A stretch of DNA of 64,000 bases from Halorhodospira halophila (GTDB taxonomy: Bacteria > Pseudomonadota > Gammaproteobacteria > Nitrococcales > Halorhodospiraceae), in the NCBI RefSeq assembly GCF_016653405.1, contig NZ_NHSN01000015.1:50891-114890 (forward strand). The letters are read 5' to 3'. Made by a program: the position numbers and the translations under genes. Positions 8,858-22,277 of this stretch are shown here, piece by piece. How positions within the stretch are numbered: the first letter of the stretch is position 1; every line of letters starts with the position of its first letter. The notes under the pieces were generated by a model, which was not told the DNA's origin, searched no databases, and worked only from the letters and a program-made list of their open reading frames with translations.

Positions 8858-9654
8858 CCCTGGTTCCCGGAACCCTCCGCGGCCGTCTGCCCGGCGGGGG
8901 CGGCCACGGCCCCGCGCTGGCTCGGCGGCAGGTAGTTGGACAGCACCTCGTCGATCAGCCGCGAGTTGTAGCGCTTGTGGATGCAGGTCACGGCGTCGAT
9001 GATCAGCAGGTTGTTGGTGTACTCCCGCTGCGCCCGGACCTCCAGGTTGTCGGCGATGGGCAGGGCGACGAGCTGGGCGAACAGCGCGCCGTAGAGGGTG
9101 GTCAGCAGCGCCACGGCCATACCCGGCCCGATGGCCTCCGGGTCTTCCAGGTTGCCGAGCATCTGCACCAGCCCGACGAGGGTGCCGATCATGCCGAAGG
9201 CCGGGGCCTGCTCGCCCATGCTGCGGAAGATACGCTGCCCCTCCTCGTGGCGCTGCATGGACAGCTCCAGCTCCTCGCGCAGGATGCGCTGCACCAGCTC
9301 CGGCTCGACGCCGTCCACCGTCAGGTCCAGCGCCTTGCGGAAGAAGGGGTTGTCGACCTCGGCGTCCTCCAGGACCAGGAAGCCGTGCTTGCGGACCTGG
9401 GTGGCCAGCTCCTTGGTCTGGGCGATGAGCGCGGCGGGGTCGTCCTGACGCCGTTTGAAGGCCTGGCCGGCTACCCGCACCGAGTTGATGACTTGTTGGA
9501 GCGAGAACTTGATCAGCGTCGCCGAGAAGGTGCCGCCGAAGACGATGAGCACCGCCGGCAGGTAGAGGAACTGTGCCGCATCGCCGCTGGCGGCGATGGC
9601 CGTGACGATGATGGTGATGCCGACCAGCAGCCCGCCGAGGGTCGCTTTATCCAA
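8854..9654 (-). CDS. motA: Flagellar motor stator protein MotA/PomA
   Basis: This 266-residue protein has four membrane segments, two near the N-terminus and two around residues 150-205. A cytoplasmic loop carries charged residues that contact FliG. The MotA/TolQ/ExbB proton-channel signature is visible around PAFGMIGTLVGLVQML and GMAVALLTTLYGALFAQL. It forms the ring around MotB in the stator. The length matches the PomA type, shorter than E. coli MotA (about 295). It is the first gene of a two-gene operon with motB, overlapping it by four bases. Confidence 0.92.
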   Translation of the reverse strand: MDKATLGGLLVGITIIVTAIAASGDAAQFLYLPAVLIVFGGTFSATLIKFSLQQVINSVRVAGQAFKRRQDDPAALIAQTKELATQVRKHGFLVLEDAEVDNPFFRKALDLTVDGVEPELVQRILREELELSMQRHEEGQRIFRSMGEQAPAFGMIGTLVGLVQMLGNLEDPEAIGPGMAVALLTTLYGALFAQLVALPIADNLEVRAQREYTNNLLIIDAVTCIHKRYNSRLIDEVLSNYLPPSQRGAVAAPAGQTAAEGSGNQG

Positions 9655-9886
9655 TATTCGCCTCCAGGGTGTGCGCCACCGTGCGCTGCGACGGCTAACA
9701 GGCGGTTAACGCCCTATTCTGCCGCGCTGCCCGCCCACGTCCACCCCTGCGGCGGCGCAGCGGCTGCGCCGTTGGCGCGCCGTAGGCCGCAGCGCGGGGC
9801 GCGCGTGCGCTCCGCAGGCCTTGTCACGCCCGCCGCTGTCGCCAACACTACGCCGGCCGCACACACAGACCCGACAACCGCGATCG

Positions 9887-10765
9887 ATGCCGTACCTGCT
9901 CCTGGTCACCCTGCTCTGGGCCTTCTCCTTCAGCCTGATCGGCGAGTACCTCTCCGGGCAGGTGGATGACGACTTCGCCGTCCTCAGCCGGGTGGCGCTG
10001 GCCGCGCTGGTCTTCCTGCCCCTGGCGCGCTTTCGGGGCCTGTCACCGTCGCTCGCCGGCGGGCTGATGCTCCTCGGCGCCCTGCAGTTCGGGGTGACCT
10101 ACCTGTGCCTGTACCGCTCCTTCGCCTATCTGACGGTGCCGGAGGTGCTGCTGTTCACCATCACCACGCCGCTCTACGTCGCCCTGCTCGACGACGCACT
10201 GCACCGACGCTTCGCGCCGGTGGCGCTGCTCGCCGCGGGTCTGGCGGTGCTCGGCGCCGGGGTGATCCGCTACGACGGCATCACCGATGAGTTCCTGCTC
10301 GGCTTCCTGCTGCTGCAGGTGGCCAACGCCGCCTTCGCCGCCGGACAGGTGGGCTACAAGCACCTGCTGCTGCGCCACCCCATCGACGCCCCGGCCTACC
10401 GGGTCTTCTTTTTCTTCTTCCTGGGCGCACTGCTGGTCGCCGCCCCGAGCTTCGCCGTATTCGGTGACCCGGGCCTGATGCCCGACAGTGGGCTGCAGTG
10501 GGGCGTGCTGCTCTGGCTGGGCCTGGCGGCCTCGGGGCTGGGCCTCTATCTGTGGAATCAGGGGGCCCGCGTGGTGGACGGTGGCACACTGGCGGTGATG
10601 AATAACCTGCTGGTCCCCGCCGGCTTGCTGGTCAACCTGCTGCTCTGGGACGCGGATGCCGATCTGCTGCGGCTGGCCGTTGGTGGGGGCATCATCGTCG
10701 CCGCGCTGTGGATCAACGCCCGCTTCTCGCGCTACGCCGTGCTCGGCGCCGGGAGACCAACATGA
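9887..10765 (+). CDS. EamA-type DMT superfamily permease
   Basis: This encodes 292 residues with ten hydrophobic segments in two repeats of five, the EamA layout (PF00892). It starts MPYLLLVTLLWAFSFSL, typical of the family's first helix with the conserved Trp. Members export amino acids, metabolites or other small molecules; the substrate here is unknown. The start at 9887 lacks a good Shine-Dalgarno sequence. The stop overlaps the ATG of the following disrupted lipoprotein gene (ATGA at 10762-10765), so the two were once translationally coupled. A near-palindrome GGCGCAGC-G-GCTGCGCC at 9754-9770 lies upstream and could be an operator. Confidence 0.85.
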   Translation: MPYLLLVTLLWAFSFSLIGEYLSGQVDDDFAVLSRVALAALVFLPLARFRGLSPSLAGGLMLLGALQFGVTYLCLYRSFAYLTVPEVLLFTITTPLYVALLDDALHRRFAPVALLAAGLAVLGAGVIRYDGITDEFLLGFLLLQVANAAFAAGQVGYKHLLLRHPIDAPAYRVFFFFFLGALLVAAPSFAVFGDPGLMPDSGLQWGVLLWLGLAASGLGLYLWNQGARVVDGGTLAVMNNLLVPAGLLVNLLLWDADADLLRLAVGGGIIVAALWINARFSRYAVLGAGRPT

Positions 10766-11417
10766 TCCATGCGCTCCGCCGGCGACGGGCGCTGCACGTG
10801 GCGCCCGCGCTGGTTTTGTTGGCCGCCCTGGCCGGCTGCGCCAACGCGTGATGCTGGCCTCGCCCTACTTCGTACCCGGCGCCGAGGGCACGGCGGGACT
10901 CACCGGCCTGGCGCAGCGCGGCGTGACGGTCTCGGTGCTCACCAACTCGCTGGCCGCCACCGATGTGGCCCTGGCCCACAGCGGCTACGCCCGCCGCCGC
11001 CACGCCCTGCTGGAGGCTGGCGTGGCGCTCTACGAGCTGCGCCCCAGCGCCTGGCAGCACTACCAGGCCGACGCCGCCTTCGGCCTGGGCGCCTCGCGGG
11101 CGAGCCTGCACACCAAGGGGGCGGTCTTCGACGGCGACGAGATCTTCCTCGGGTCGTTCAATCTCGATCCGCGCTCGGCGCACATCAACACCGAGCTCGG
11201 CGTCTTCGTCCGCGACTCCGAAATGGCCACGGCGCTGGAGACCATCTTCGAACAGGCCACCGACCCGCGCTTCGCCTACCGGGTGCGCCTCTCCGAGCGC
11301 GGGGCCCTGCGCTGGGAGGACGACACCCGCACGTACCGGCGCGACCCCAAGGCGGGATGGTGGCGGCGCTTCGTGGCCAGTTTCGCGCGCCTGCTGCCCA
11401 TCGAGTCGCAGCTTTAG
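10762..11417 (+). pseudogene. Disrupted phospholipase D/cardiolipin synthase-like lipoprotein gene
   Basis: The ATG at 10762 opens a lipoprotein signal peptide (hydrophobic core, then LAGC lipobox) that stops after 24 residues at a TGA at 10849. Immediately after, in another frame from ATG 10851, comes the C-terminal half of a phospholipase D superfamily protein of the YmdC/ClsC type. It begins at the conserved SPYFVPG segment and contains the second HKD motif (SLHTKGAVFDGDEIFLGS, then FNLDPRSAHINTE). The first HKD half is absent. An internal deletion of roughly 250-300 codons with a frame change explains both pieces. Active enzymes need two HKD motifs, so the 188-residue leftover should be inactive unless it dimerises. 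Confidence 0.82.
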
Positions 11418-11521
11418 CCGCCGGCCCCGGGCCCTCGCGCCCTGCTTCCCTTTCGACGGTTGCGGTTTTGCACCCCGGTGTGCTTAATTGAACGGAACTG
11501 CTTACAAAGAGGTCGCCCGAC

Positions 11522-15568
<4,047 letters not shown>

Positions 15569-15575
15569 GCCGACT

Positions 15576-16562
15576 TCAGGGAGAACCCGCGTCCAGCGCG
15601 GGATCCAGCGCCTCGAGCAGCGCCCGGCGGGCCTCCGGCGTGCGCGCCCGGATCGCCTGCTCGACCACCTCTTCGGTCAGGTGCGGCGCGAAGAGGTGGA
15701 TGAAGGCGTACATGAAGCCGCGCAGGTGGCTGCCGCGGCGGAAGCCGATGCTCGTGGTGCTCGGGGCGAAGAGGTGGCTGGCGTCGCGGGCCACCAGCCC
15801 CTCGTCGGCATCGGGGTCGAAGGCCATGCTGGCGATGATCCCCACCCCGACCCCCAGCTGCACGTAGGTCTTGATCACCTCGGCGTCGGTGGCGGTGAAG
15901 GCCACCTCCGGCGCCAGCCCGGCGCCCTGAAAGGCCTCATCGAGCTGCGAGCGCCCGGTGAAACCGAAGACGTAGGTGACCAGCGGGTGGGCCGCCAGAG
16001 CCTCCAGGGTCAGCGGCTCCGCCTCGGCCAGCGGGTGGTCGGCGGGGACCACCACGCTCCGGTTCCAGCGGTAGCAGGGCATCATGACCAGATCCTCGAA
16101 GTGCTCCATGGCCTCGGTGGCGATGGCGAAATCCGCCTCGCCCCGGGCGGCGAGCTCGGCGATCTGCATGGGCGTGCCCTGGTGCATGTGCAGGCTGACA
16201 TTGGGATAGCGGGCACGGAAGCGCTGGATGACCCGCGGCAGGGCGTACTTGGCCTGGGTCTGGGTGGTGGCGATGGTCAGCTGGCCGCGCTCCTGGCCGG
16301 CGTAGTCGGCGGCGATGGCGCGGATGTTGCGGGCTTCCTCGAGCAGCCGGGCGGTGGCCTCGATGATGCGCTCGCCGGCCGGCGTCAGGTGGGAGAGGCT
16401 CTTGCCGCTGCGCACGAAGATCTGGACGCCGAGCTCATCCTCGAGGGCCTGGATCTGCTTGCTCACCCCGGACTGCGACGTGTACAGGGCGTCCGCCGCC
16501 GCCGAGATGTTCAGGTTGCGGTGGACCACCTCGTGGATGAACTGCAGTTGCCTGAGCTTCAT
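15576..16562 (-). CDS. cysB: CysB-type LysR regulator of sulfur assimilation
   Basis: This 328-residue LysR-type regulator has an N-terminal winged HTH (MKLRQLQFIHEVVHRNLNIS, then TSQSGVSKQIQALEDELG) closely matching the CysB/Cbl subgroup. The effector domain includes the CysB-typical TTQTQAKYALP and VTYVFGFTGRSQLD segments. CysB activates sulfate and thiosulfate uptake and cysteine genes in response to N-acetylserine. The neighbour on the same strand is a YeeE/YedE sulfur permease, which suggests local control of that gene. The length is normal. Cbl-like paralogues cannot be fully excluded. Confidence 0.9.
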   Translation of the reverse strand: MKLRQLQFIHEVVHRNLNISAAADALYTSQSGVSKQIQALEDELGVQIFVRSGKSLSHLTPAGERIIEATARLLEEARNIRAIAADYAGQERGQLTIATTQTQAKYALPRVIQRFRARYPNVSLHMHQGTPMQIAELAARGEADFAIATEAMEHFEDLVMMPCYRWNRSVVVPADHPLAEAEPLTLEALAAHPLVTYVFGFTGRSQLDEAFQGAGLAPEVAFTATDAEVIKTYVQLGVGVGIIASMAFDPDADEGLVARDASHLFAPSTTSIGFRRGSHLRGFMYAFIHLFAPHLTEEVVEQAIRARTPEARRALLEALDPALDAGSP

Positions 16563-16652
16563 GGCCGTCCCTCGTGGCGCCTGATGATCGCGGGCCGGCC
16601 CCGCGTCGGCACCGGGCCGGCCCCTTCCCAGCGTACACCCCGCGGACTCCGC

Positions 16653-17873
16653 TCAGCAGGAGGCGGGCTGGCGCGGCTGCCGCGACTCCTCGCCGAAGAA
16701 CCAGGGCCGCAGGCGCACCCCGACCACGTTGCCGAGGAAGGCGAAGATCAGCCACACCCAGCCGTGCAGGCTGCCCGAGGCGATACCGCCGAAATAGGCG
16801 CCGATGTTGCAGCCGAAGGCCAGCCGCGCGCCGTAGCCGAGCAGCAACCCGCCGATGATCGATGCCGCCAGGGCCCGCGGCGGGATACGCAGGCTCGGCG
16901 CCAGCCGCCCGGCGAGCACCGCGGCGAGCAGCGCGCCGAGGATGATGCCGAAGTTCACCACCGAGGTGGCGTCAGCCAGCACGCTGGCCTCCAGCGCCCG
17001 GGCGTTGCCCGGCAGCTGCCAGTAGCCCCACTGCGCCACCTCGATGCCCACCGCCTCGAAGCCCTTGGCACCCCAAAGGGCGAAGGCGGCGGTGATCCCC
17101 CAGGGCCGCCCGGAGAGGATCAGCGTCAGCGCGTTGAGCACGGCCAGCGCCACCGCCCCCCAGATCAGCGGCCAGGGGCCACGCAGGAACCGTTGCCAGC
17201 CGGCGCGCCCAGCGGCCGCCGGCTGTTCCAGCGCGCCGTGGCGGCGGCGTTCGAAGTACACGGTGCCGGCGTAGATGGTGGCGAACAGCGCCAGGCTCAG
17301 GGCCAGGCCGCCGGTCACGCCCAGCCCCTCGACCACCGAGACCGCCTCGAAGGCCGGCAGATCCCACCACCAGTCCACGTGATGGGTGGCGATCACCGAG
17401 CCCAGGATGAACCCGAGCAGCGTGATGACCATCCGGGCATTGCCACCGCCGACGGTGAACAGCGTCCCCGAGGCGCAACCGCCGCCGATCTGCATGCCGA
17501 GGCCGAAGAGGAACGACCCCACCACGACGGCCACGCCCACCGGGAAGACGTAGCCGCTGAGCTCGTTGCCGAACGCCGACCCGGCATCGAGCAGCGGGAA
17601 AAAGAGCAGGACCGCCACCGCCAGCATGATCATCTGCGCCCGCAGCCCGCGACCGCGGCGCTCGTTGATGAACACCCGCCAGGCGGCGGTGAACCCGAAG
17701 GCGGCGTGGTAGAGCACCACGCCCAGCGCACCGCCGACGATGAGCAGCGCGGCCTGCGTGGGGCTGATGAATGCCCCAAGGTAGAGCGCCCCGACGGCAA
17801 GCAGGCCGAGGCTGGCCCAGCCGGCGATCGGGGCCGCACTGCCCCGCGCGGTCAGGGTGATGGATGACGACAT
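16653..17873 (-). CDS. YeeE/YedE (TsuA-like) sulfur-compound permease
   Basis: This 406-residue protein has about ten to twelve membrane segments and the two family motifs with conserved cysteines: GGGCASGTLFTVGGG (about residue 133) and LAFGCNIGAYFGG (about residue 365). It ends in Cys. YeeE/TsuA carriers take up thiosulfate, with these cysteines lining the path; related YedE proteins are tied to selenium or sulfur handling. No TusA-like sulfur carrier gene follows. The neighbour cysB supports a sulfur role, and in a purple sulfur bacterium thiosulfate is a plausible substrate. ATG 17873 is preceded by GGGAGG. Confidence 0.88.
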   Translation of the reverse strand: MSSSITLTARGSAAPIAGWASLGLLAVGALYLGAFISPTQAALLIVGGALGVVLYHAAFGFTAAWRVFINERRGRGLRAQMIMLAVAVLLFFPLLDAGSAFGNELSGYVFPVGVAVVVGSFLFGLGMQIGGGCASGTLFTVGGGNARMVITLLGFILGSVIATHHVDWWWDLPAFEAVSVVEGLGVTGGLALSLALFATIYAGTVYFERRRHGALEQPAAAGRAGWQRFLRGPWPLIWGAVALAVLNALTLILSGRPWGITAAFALWGAKGFEAVGIEVAQWGYWQLPGNARALEASVLADATSVVNFGIILGALLAAVLAGRLAPSLRIPPRALAASIIGGLLLGYGARLAFGCNIGAYFGGIASGSLHGWVWLIFAFLGNVVGVRLRPWFFGEESRQPRQPASC

Positions 17874-18158
17874 GGTTGCCTCCCGTCTCGATAGGTACCG
17901 GCCCCGCCGGATCCGGGGCCGTCTGAGTCGAGAGGCTACGCCGCGCGCAACAGCGCCGTGAAAGGACGCTTCGGCCTATGCATATTCCGCTGCGGCGGTG
18001 GCACGCGGCAGCGCCCCGCCCCGGAGACCGTGTCAAGACAACCGCAGTGATCGGATTGCCGCACCCGGGCATTCCCCTGTTTCGTCGATGTGATAGCGTA
18101 TCAACATCACGGATCGCCGGGTTCCTGGCCCGGCACTGGCACCAGCGAGGAACCGCCC
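17874..18158. other. Intergenic region between yedE-like and PAS-GGDEF-EAL genes
   Basis: This 285-base divergent region shows an imperfect hairpin (CGGCCCC/GGGGCCG around 17904-17926) near the yedE-like start, and a long part with no coding signal. Promoters for both genes must lie here; none is clear. A CysB site would be expected if cysB controls the permease, but CysB sites are too degenerate to call by eye. Confidence 0.35.
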
Positions 18159-20621
18159 TTGCCGAGCGGTCGCGACCCCCAGCATCAACGCAGTGCCGTC
18201 CTGGCAACCCCGGTGACCATCGCCGCCCAGGGGGCGGAGGCGTGCGACTGGCTGCGCGCCCTGGACGCCCTCTCCGAGCCGGTGTTCATCCACGACGAGC
18301 ACTACCGCATCCTCGCCGCCAACCGGGCCTACGCCGAGCGGGCCGGGCTGGCCCCGGAGGAGTTCCGGCTGCGCCCCTACTGGGAGGTCTTCCCCCGCCG
18401 GGACGGCCCCTTGCCCAGCTGCCGCGCCGCCATGGAGCAGGGCCGCTGCGGCGAACGCCGGGGCAGCGGCGAGATCACCGAGGAGCTGGCCCTGCCCACC
18501 GGCGAGATCCTCATTTCGCGCTCGTTCGCCGTCACCGACGCCGAAGGCCGCTACAGACAGTCGGTGCACATCCTCGAGGACATCACCGAGCAGCGCCGGC
18601 GCGAGCACCGGCTGAGCGTCGCCGAGTCCCGCGCTCGCGAGCGCGAGCACCAGCTCGACCGGGTCCTGAGCAACACCGCCGAGGGCATCCTGGTGGTGGA
18701 TGACCACGGGCGGATCGTCTACGCCAACGCCACCGCCGGCACCCTCACCGGCCACCCGCCCGCCGAGCTGATCGGCCAGGTCTTCGGCTTCCCGGTGGCG
18801 ACCGGGGCGCCCCAGGAGATCGAACTGCGGACCGGCGAAGGCGGCAGCCGGATCGTCGAGATGCGGGCGCGGACCATGCGCTGGGAGGGCGATCCGGCCT
18901 TCGTCCTCAACCTCCACGACGTGACCGAGCGTAAGCGCGTCGAGCGCGAGCTGCGCCAGGCGGCCATCGTCTTCGAGGAGGCCCGCGAGGGGGTGATCAT
19001 CACCGACGCCGAGGCCACCATCGTCGCCGTCAACCGGGCCTTCACCCGCATCACCGGCTACGAGGAGGACCAGGCCCTCGGCCGCAACCCCCGCTTCCTC
19101 GCCTCCGGCTTCCACAGCCAGGCCTTCTACGAGGCCATGTGGGAGGCAATCCGCAGCCACGGCTACTGGACCGGAGAGATCTGGAACCGCCGCAACGACG
19201 GCACCACCTTCGCCGAGCTGGCCACCATCCGCGAGCTGCGCGACGAGTCCGGCCACCCCACCCACTACATCGGGGTGTTCTCGGACATCTCGCGGATCAA
19301 GGAGTACCAGAGCCAGCTCGAGCGGGTCATGCATCTGGATCCGCTCACCGAGCTGCCCAACCGCCTGCTCTTCCAGGACCGCCTGGAGCAGGCCCTGCGC
19401 CAGCACCAGCGCCAGCGCCGGCGCGGCGGCGACAGCACGGTGGCGGTGCTGATCGTCGATCTGAGTGATTTCCGCGCCGTCAACGACAGCCTCGGCCACG
19501 CCATCGGCGACCGCACCCTGCGGATCATTGGCGAGCGGCTCGACGCCGCCGTGGGCGACTCGGCCACGGTGGCACGGCTCAGCGGCGACGAGTTCGGCGT
19601 GCTGCTGCCCCAGCTGGTCAGCACCGACGATGCCGCCGGCACCGCCGAGCGGCTGATCGCCGCCGCCGAGGCACCGCTGGAGATCGAGGGCCACCAGATC
19701 CCCATCACCCTGCGCGTCGGCCTGAGCACCTTCCCGGACCAGGCCCAGGGCGCCAGCGTACTGCTCGAGCAGGCCGACGCCGCCATGTACGAGGCCAAGA
19801 GCGAGGGCGTGGGCTACCGCTTCTTCAGCGAGGAGCTGACCGAGCGCGCCCGCGAGCGCATCGAGCTCGGCGCCGAACTGCGCCAGGCCCTGGCCAGCGA
19901 CGCCCTGGACCTGCACTTCCAGCCCCAGGCGGACCTGGCCAGCGGGCAATGGATCGGGCTCGAGGCGCTGTTGCGGTGGCCGCACCCGGAACGCGGTCCG
20001 ATCTCGCCGGCGCGATTTATCCCGGTGGCCGAGCACGCCGGTCTGATGGGCCAGCTCGGCGCCTGGGTTCTGCGCCGTGCCTGCCGGCAGTACCAGGCCC
20101 TGCTCCGCAACGGGCGGGACTGGGGGCGCCTGGCGGTCAACATCACCGCCCCCGAGCTCGCCGATCCCGGTTTCGTCGGCCGCGTGCTGAGCACCCTGGA
20201 CGAGACCGGGCTGCCGCCCGACCGCCTGGAGCTGGAGATCACCGAGAGCCTGCTGGTGAACACCGACACGCGGGTCATCGCCCGCCTCGACGAACTGCGC
20301 CGCCACGGCGTTCGCGTGGCCGTGGACGATTTCGGCACCGGCTACTCGGCGCTCAGTTACCTCAAGGATCTACCCGTGGACCGGCTGAAGATCGACCGCT
20401 CCTTTGTCGACAACGTCGATCAGCCCTCCCGCGGGGCGACGATCACCCGGGCCATCCTCGCCCTCGGCCACAGCCTGGAGCTGGAGGTCATCGCCGAGGG
20501 CATCGAGACCGTGGCCCAGCGCGACGCCCTGCTGGAGGCCGGCTGCCTCCAGGGCCAGGGCTACCTGCTGGCGCGACCGGCGCCGCTGGAACAGCTCACC
20601 CCGCCCGACCCGCCCTCCTAG
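18159..20621 (+). CDS. PAS-PAS-PAS-GGDEF-EAL c-di-GMP protein
   Basis: About 820 soluble residues. The TTG at 18159 is chosen because GAGGAA lies six bases ahead; the frame also opens at a GTG at 18090. Three PAS domains are visible: one with FIHDEHYRILAANRAYAERAG, one with VVDDHGRIVYANATAG, and one with ITDAEATIVAVNRAFTRITGY. A diguanylate cyclase domain follows with SGDEF in place of GGDEF and no RxxD inhibitory site. The EAL domain is complete: LEALLRW, AVNITAPEL, ELEITESLL, VDDFGTGYSAL, KIDRSF and EGIET. Net activity is probably phosphodiesterase with possible residual cyclase. It is transcribed towards the trehalose cluster but separated from it by about 90 bases. Confidence 0.9.
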   Translation: MPSGRDPQHQRSAVLATPVTIAAQGAEACDWLRALDALSEPVFIHDEHYRILAANRAYAERAGLAPEEFRLRPYWEVFPRRDGPLPSCRAAMEQGRCGERRGSGEITEELALPTGEILISRSFAVTDAEGRYRQSVHILEDITEQRRREHRLSVAESRAREREHQLDRVLSNTAEGILVVDDHGRIVYANATAGTLTGHPPAELIGQVFGFPVATGAPQEIELRTGEGGSRIVEMRARTMRWEGDPAFVLNLHDVTERKRVERELRQAAIVFEEAREGVIITDAEATIVAVNRAFTRITGYEEDQALGRNPRFLASGFHSQAFYEAMWEAIRSHGYWTGEIWNRRNDGTTFAELATIRELRDESGHPTHYIGVFSDISRIKEYQSQLERVMHLDPLTELPNRLLFQDRLEQALRQHQRQRRRGGDSTVAVLIVDLSDFRAVNDSLGHAIGDRTLRIIGERLDAAVGDSATVARLSGDEFGVLLPQLVSTDDAAGTAERLIAAAEAPLEIEGHQIPITLRVGLSTFPDQAQGASVLLEQADAAMYEAKSEGVGYRFFSEELTERARERIELGAELRQALASDALDLHFQPQADLASGQWIGLEALLRWPHPERGPISPARFIPVAEHAGLMGQLGAWVLRRACRQYQALLRNGRDWGRLAVNITAPELADPGFVGRVLSTLDETGLPPDRLELEITESLLVNTDTRVIARLDELRRHGVRVAVDDFGTGYSALSYLKDLPVDRLKIDRSFVDNVDQPSRGATITRAILALGHSLELEVIAEGIETVAQRDALLEAGCLQGQGYLLARPAPLEQLTPPDPPS

Positions 20622-20709
20622 GCTTCCGGTCCACGGTTCGCGGCACCGGACGGGGATGACGACGGGGTCACGCATAAGGCCTTGCACAACCCGAAGGAGG
20701 TGCGCCAAA

Positions 20710-21462
20710 GTGAACCTAATGGATCCGTCAGCCGTTGACATCGCCGATTACCAGGCCGCCATCTTCGACATGGACGGCGTGGTCACCCGTACCGCCACGG
20801 TGCACGCCCGGGCGTGGAAGGAGATGTTCGACGCCTTCCTGCAGGCGCATGCCGAGCGAACCGGCACCCCCTTCGCCCCCTTCGACGCAGAGACCGAGTA
20901 CTGGGAGCACGTCGACGGCCTGCCGCGCCAGGAGGGCGTGCGCCGTTTCCTGGCCGCGCGCGGCATCGACCTGCCCGAGGGCGAAGAGGACGACCCACCG
21001 GAACACGACACCATCCACGGCCTGGGCCGCCGCAAGGACGCACTGATCCAGGCGGTCATCGAGCGCGACGGCGTGGAGGTCTTCCCGGACTGGCTGGAGC
21101 GGGTCCGGCAGTGGCGGGCCGCCGGGGTGCGCACGGCCATCGTCTCCTCGAGCCGCAACTGCCGTCGGATGATCCAGGCCGCCGGAATCGAGACCCTGTT
21201 CGACGCCCGGGTGGACGGCGAGACCGCCCGCGAGCTGGGCCTGCGTGGCAAGCCGGATGCCGACATCTTCCTGGTCGCCGCCGAGCGGCTGGGGGTGGCC
21301 CCGGGACAGAGCGTAGTCTTCGAAGACGCCATCTCCGGCGTCCAGGCCGGCGCCGCCGGGCCCTTCGCCCTGGTGGTGGGCGTGGCCCGCCACGACAATC
21401 ACGATGTCCTGCGTGCCCACGGCGCCGACGTCGCCGTGGCGGCGCTGACCGAACTGAGCTGA
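20710..21462 (+). CDS. HAD-family hydrolase, beta-phosphoglucomutase type
   Basis: 250 residues. The GTG at 20710 is preferred over the ATG at 20719 because AAGGAGG lies nine bases before the GTG. HAD motif I is FDMDGVV with Asp20/Asp22. Motif II is the Ser in IVSSSRN, motif III the Lys in LRGKPDADIF, and motif IV FEDAISGV. The cap domain and the SSSRN segment match beta-phosphoglucomutase-family proteins, which turn beta-glucose 1-phosphate into glucose 6-phosphate. The neighbouring GH65 phosphorylase would make that substrate, a pairing common in other bacteria. It is the first gene of a three-gene cluster (gaps 19 and 13 bases). Confidence 0.88.
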   Translation: MNLMDPSAVDIADYQAAIFDMDGVVTRTATVHARAWKEMFDAFLQAHAERTGTPFAPFDAETEYWEHVDGLPRQEGVRRFLAARGIDLPEGEEDDPPEHDTIHGLGRRKDALIQAVIERDGVEVFPDWLERVRQWRAAGVRTAIVSSSRNCRRMIQAAGIETLFDARVDGETARELGLRGKPDADIFLVAAERLGVAPGQSVVFEDAISGVQAGAAGPFALVVGVARHDNHDVLRAHGADVAVAALTELS

Positions 21463-21481
21463 GCCACAGGAGGCGCAAGCG

Positions 21482-22264
21482 ATGCAATCCCCCCCGGAGC
21501 TGTTCGAACCGGCGGTGCTCGATGAACTGCGCACGCGCATGGAGGGGCGGAGCACGCCGCTGTTCCTCGACTACGACGGCACCCTGACGCCGATCGTCGA
21601 CGACCCGGCCGAGGCGCGGCTGGATCCGGCCATGCACGCGGCGCTGGAGCAGCTGGCCGCCCGCCACACCGTGGCCCTGGTCAGCGGCCGCGACCTGCAG
21701 GCGCTGCAGGCGTTCGTCGGTCTGGAGTCGGTCTATTACGCGGGCAGCCACGGCTTCGAGATCGTCGGCCCCGGCGGCGTACACCGCTGCAACGAAGAGG
21801 CCGAGGCCGGCCTGGACGCCCTGGCCGCGGCGGCCGAGGAACTCGACGACGCCCTCGCGGCGGTCGAGGGCACCCTGCTCGAGCGCAAGCGCTTCGCCCT
21901 CGCCGTGCACTACCGGAATACGCCGGAGGATCAGGTCGAGCGCGTCCGGGCCGCCGTGGACGGGGTGCTTGAGCGCCACCCGCAGCTGCGCTGCGGGCCG
22001 GGCAAGTGCGTCTTCGAGCTGCAGCCGGACGTCGCCTGGGACAAGGGCCGCGCGGTGCTCTGGCTGCTTGAGGCGCTGTCGCTGAACAACGGCGACACCC
22101 TGCCCATCTACATCGGCGACGACTGGACCGATGAGCACGCCTTCCGGGCCCTGGAGGGCCGCGGCGTGGGCATCTTCGTCGGCGAGCCCGACCGCGCCAC
22201 CGCCGCCGACTACCGGCTGGCCGACGTGGCCGCCGTCCGCCAATTCTTCGAGCAGATGCTGTGA
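21482..22264 (+). CDS. otsB: Trehalose-6-phosphate phosphatase
   Basis: 260 residues, HAD superfamily type IIB. Motif I is PLFLDYDGTLTPI with Asp30 and Asp32; SGRD and GSHGFE mark the OtsB cap; GDDWTDEHAF carries the Mg-binding acids. It hydrolyses trehalose 6-phosphate to trehalose, a compatible solute. AGGAGG sits ahead of the ATG. No trehalose-6-phosphate synthase (OtsA) gene is beside it, so the substrate must come from elsewhere on the chromosome. It is sandwiched between the phosphoglucomutase-like and GH65 genes, placing a synthetic and a breakdown step in one transcript. Confidence 0.92.
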   Translation: MQSPPELFEPAVLDELRTRMEGRSTPLFLDYDGTLTPIVDDPAEARLDPAMHAALEQLAARHTVALVSGRDLQALQAFVGLESVYYAGSHGFEIVGPGGVHRCNEEAEAGLDALAAAAEELDDALAAVEGTLLERKRFALAVHYRNTPEDQVERVRAAVDGVLERHPQLRCGPGKCVFELQPDVAWDKGRAVLWLLEALSLNNGDTLPIYIGDDWTDEHAFRALEGRGVGIFVGEPDRATAADYRLADVAAVRQFFEQML

Positions 22265-22277
22265 AGGGGCTTCAGCG

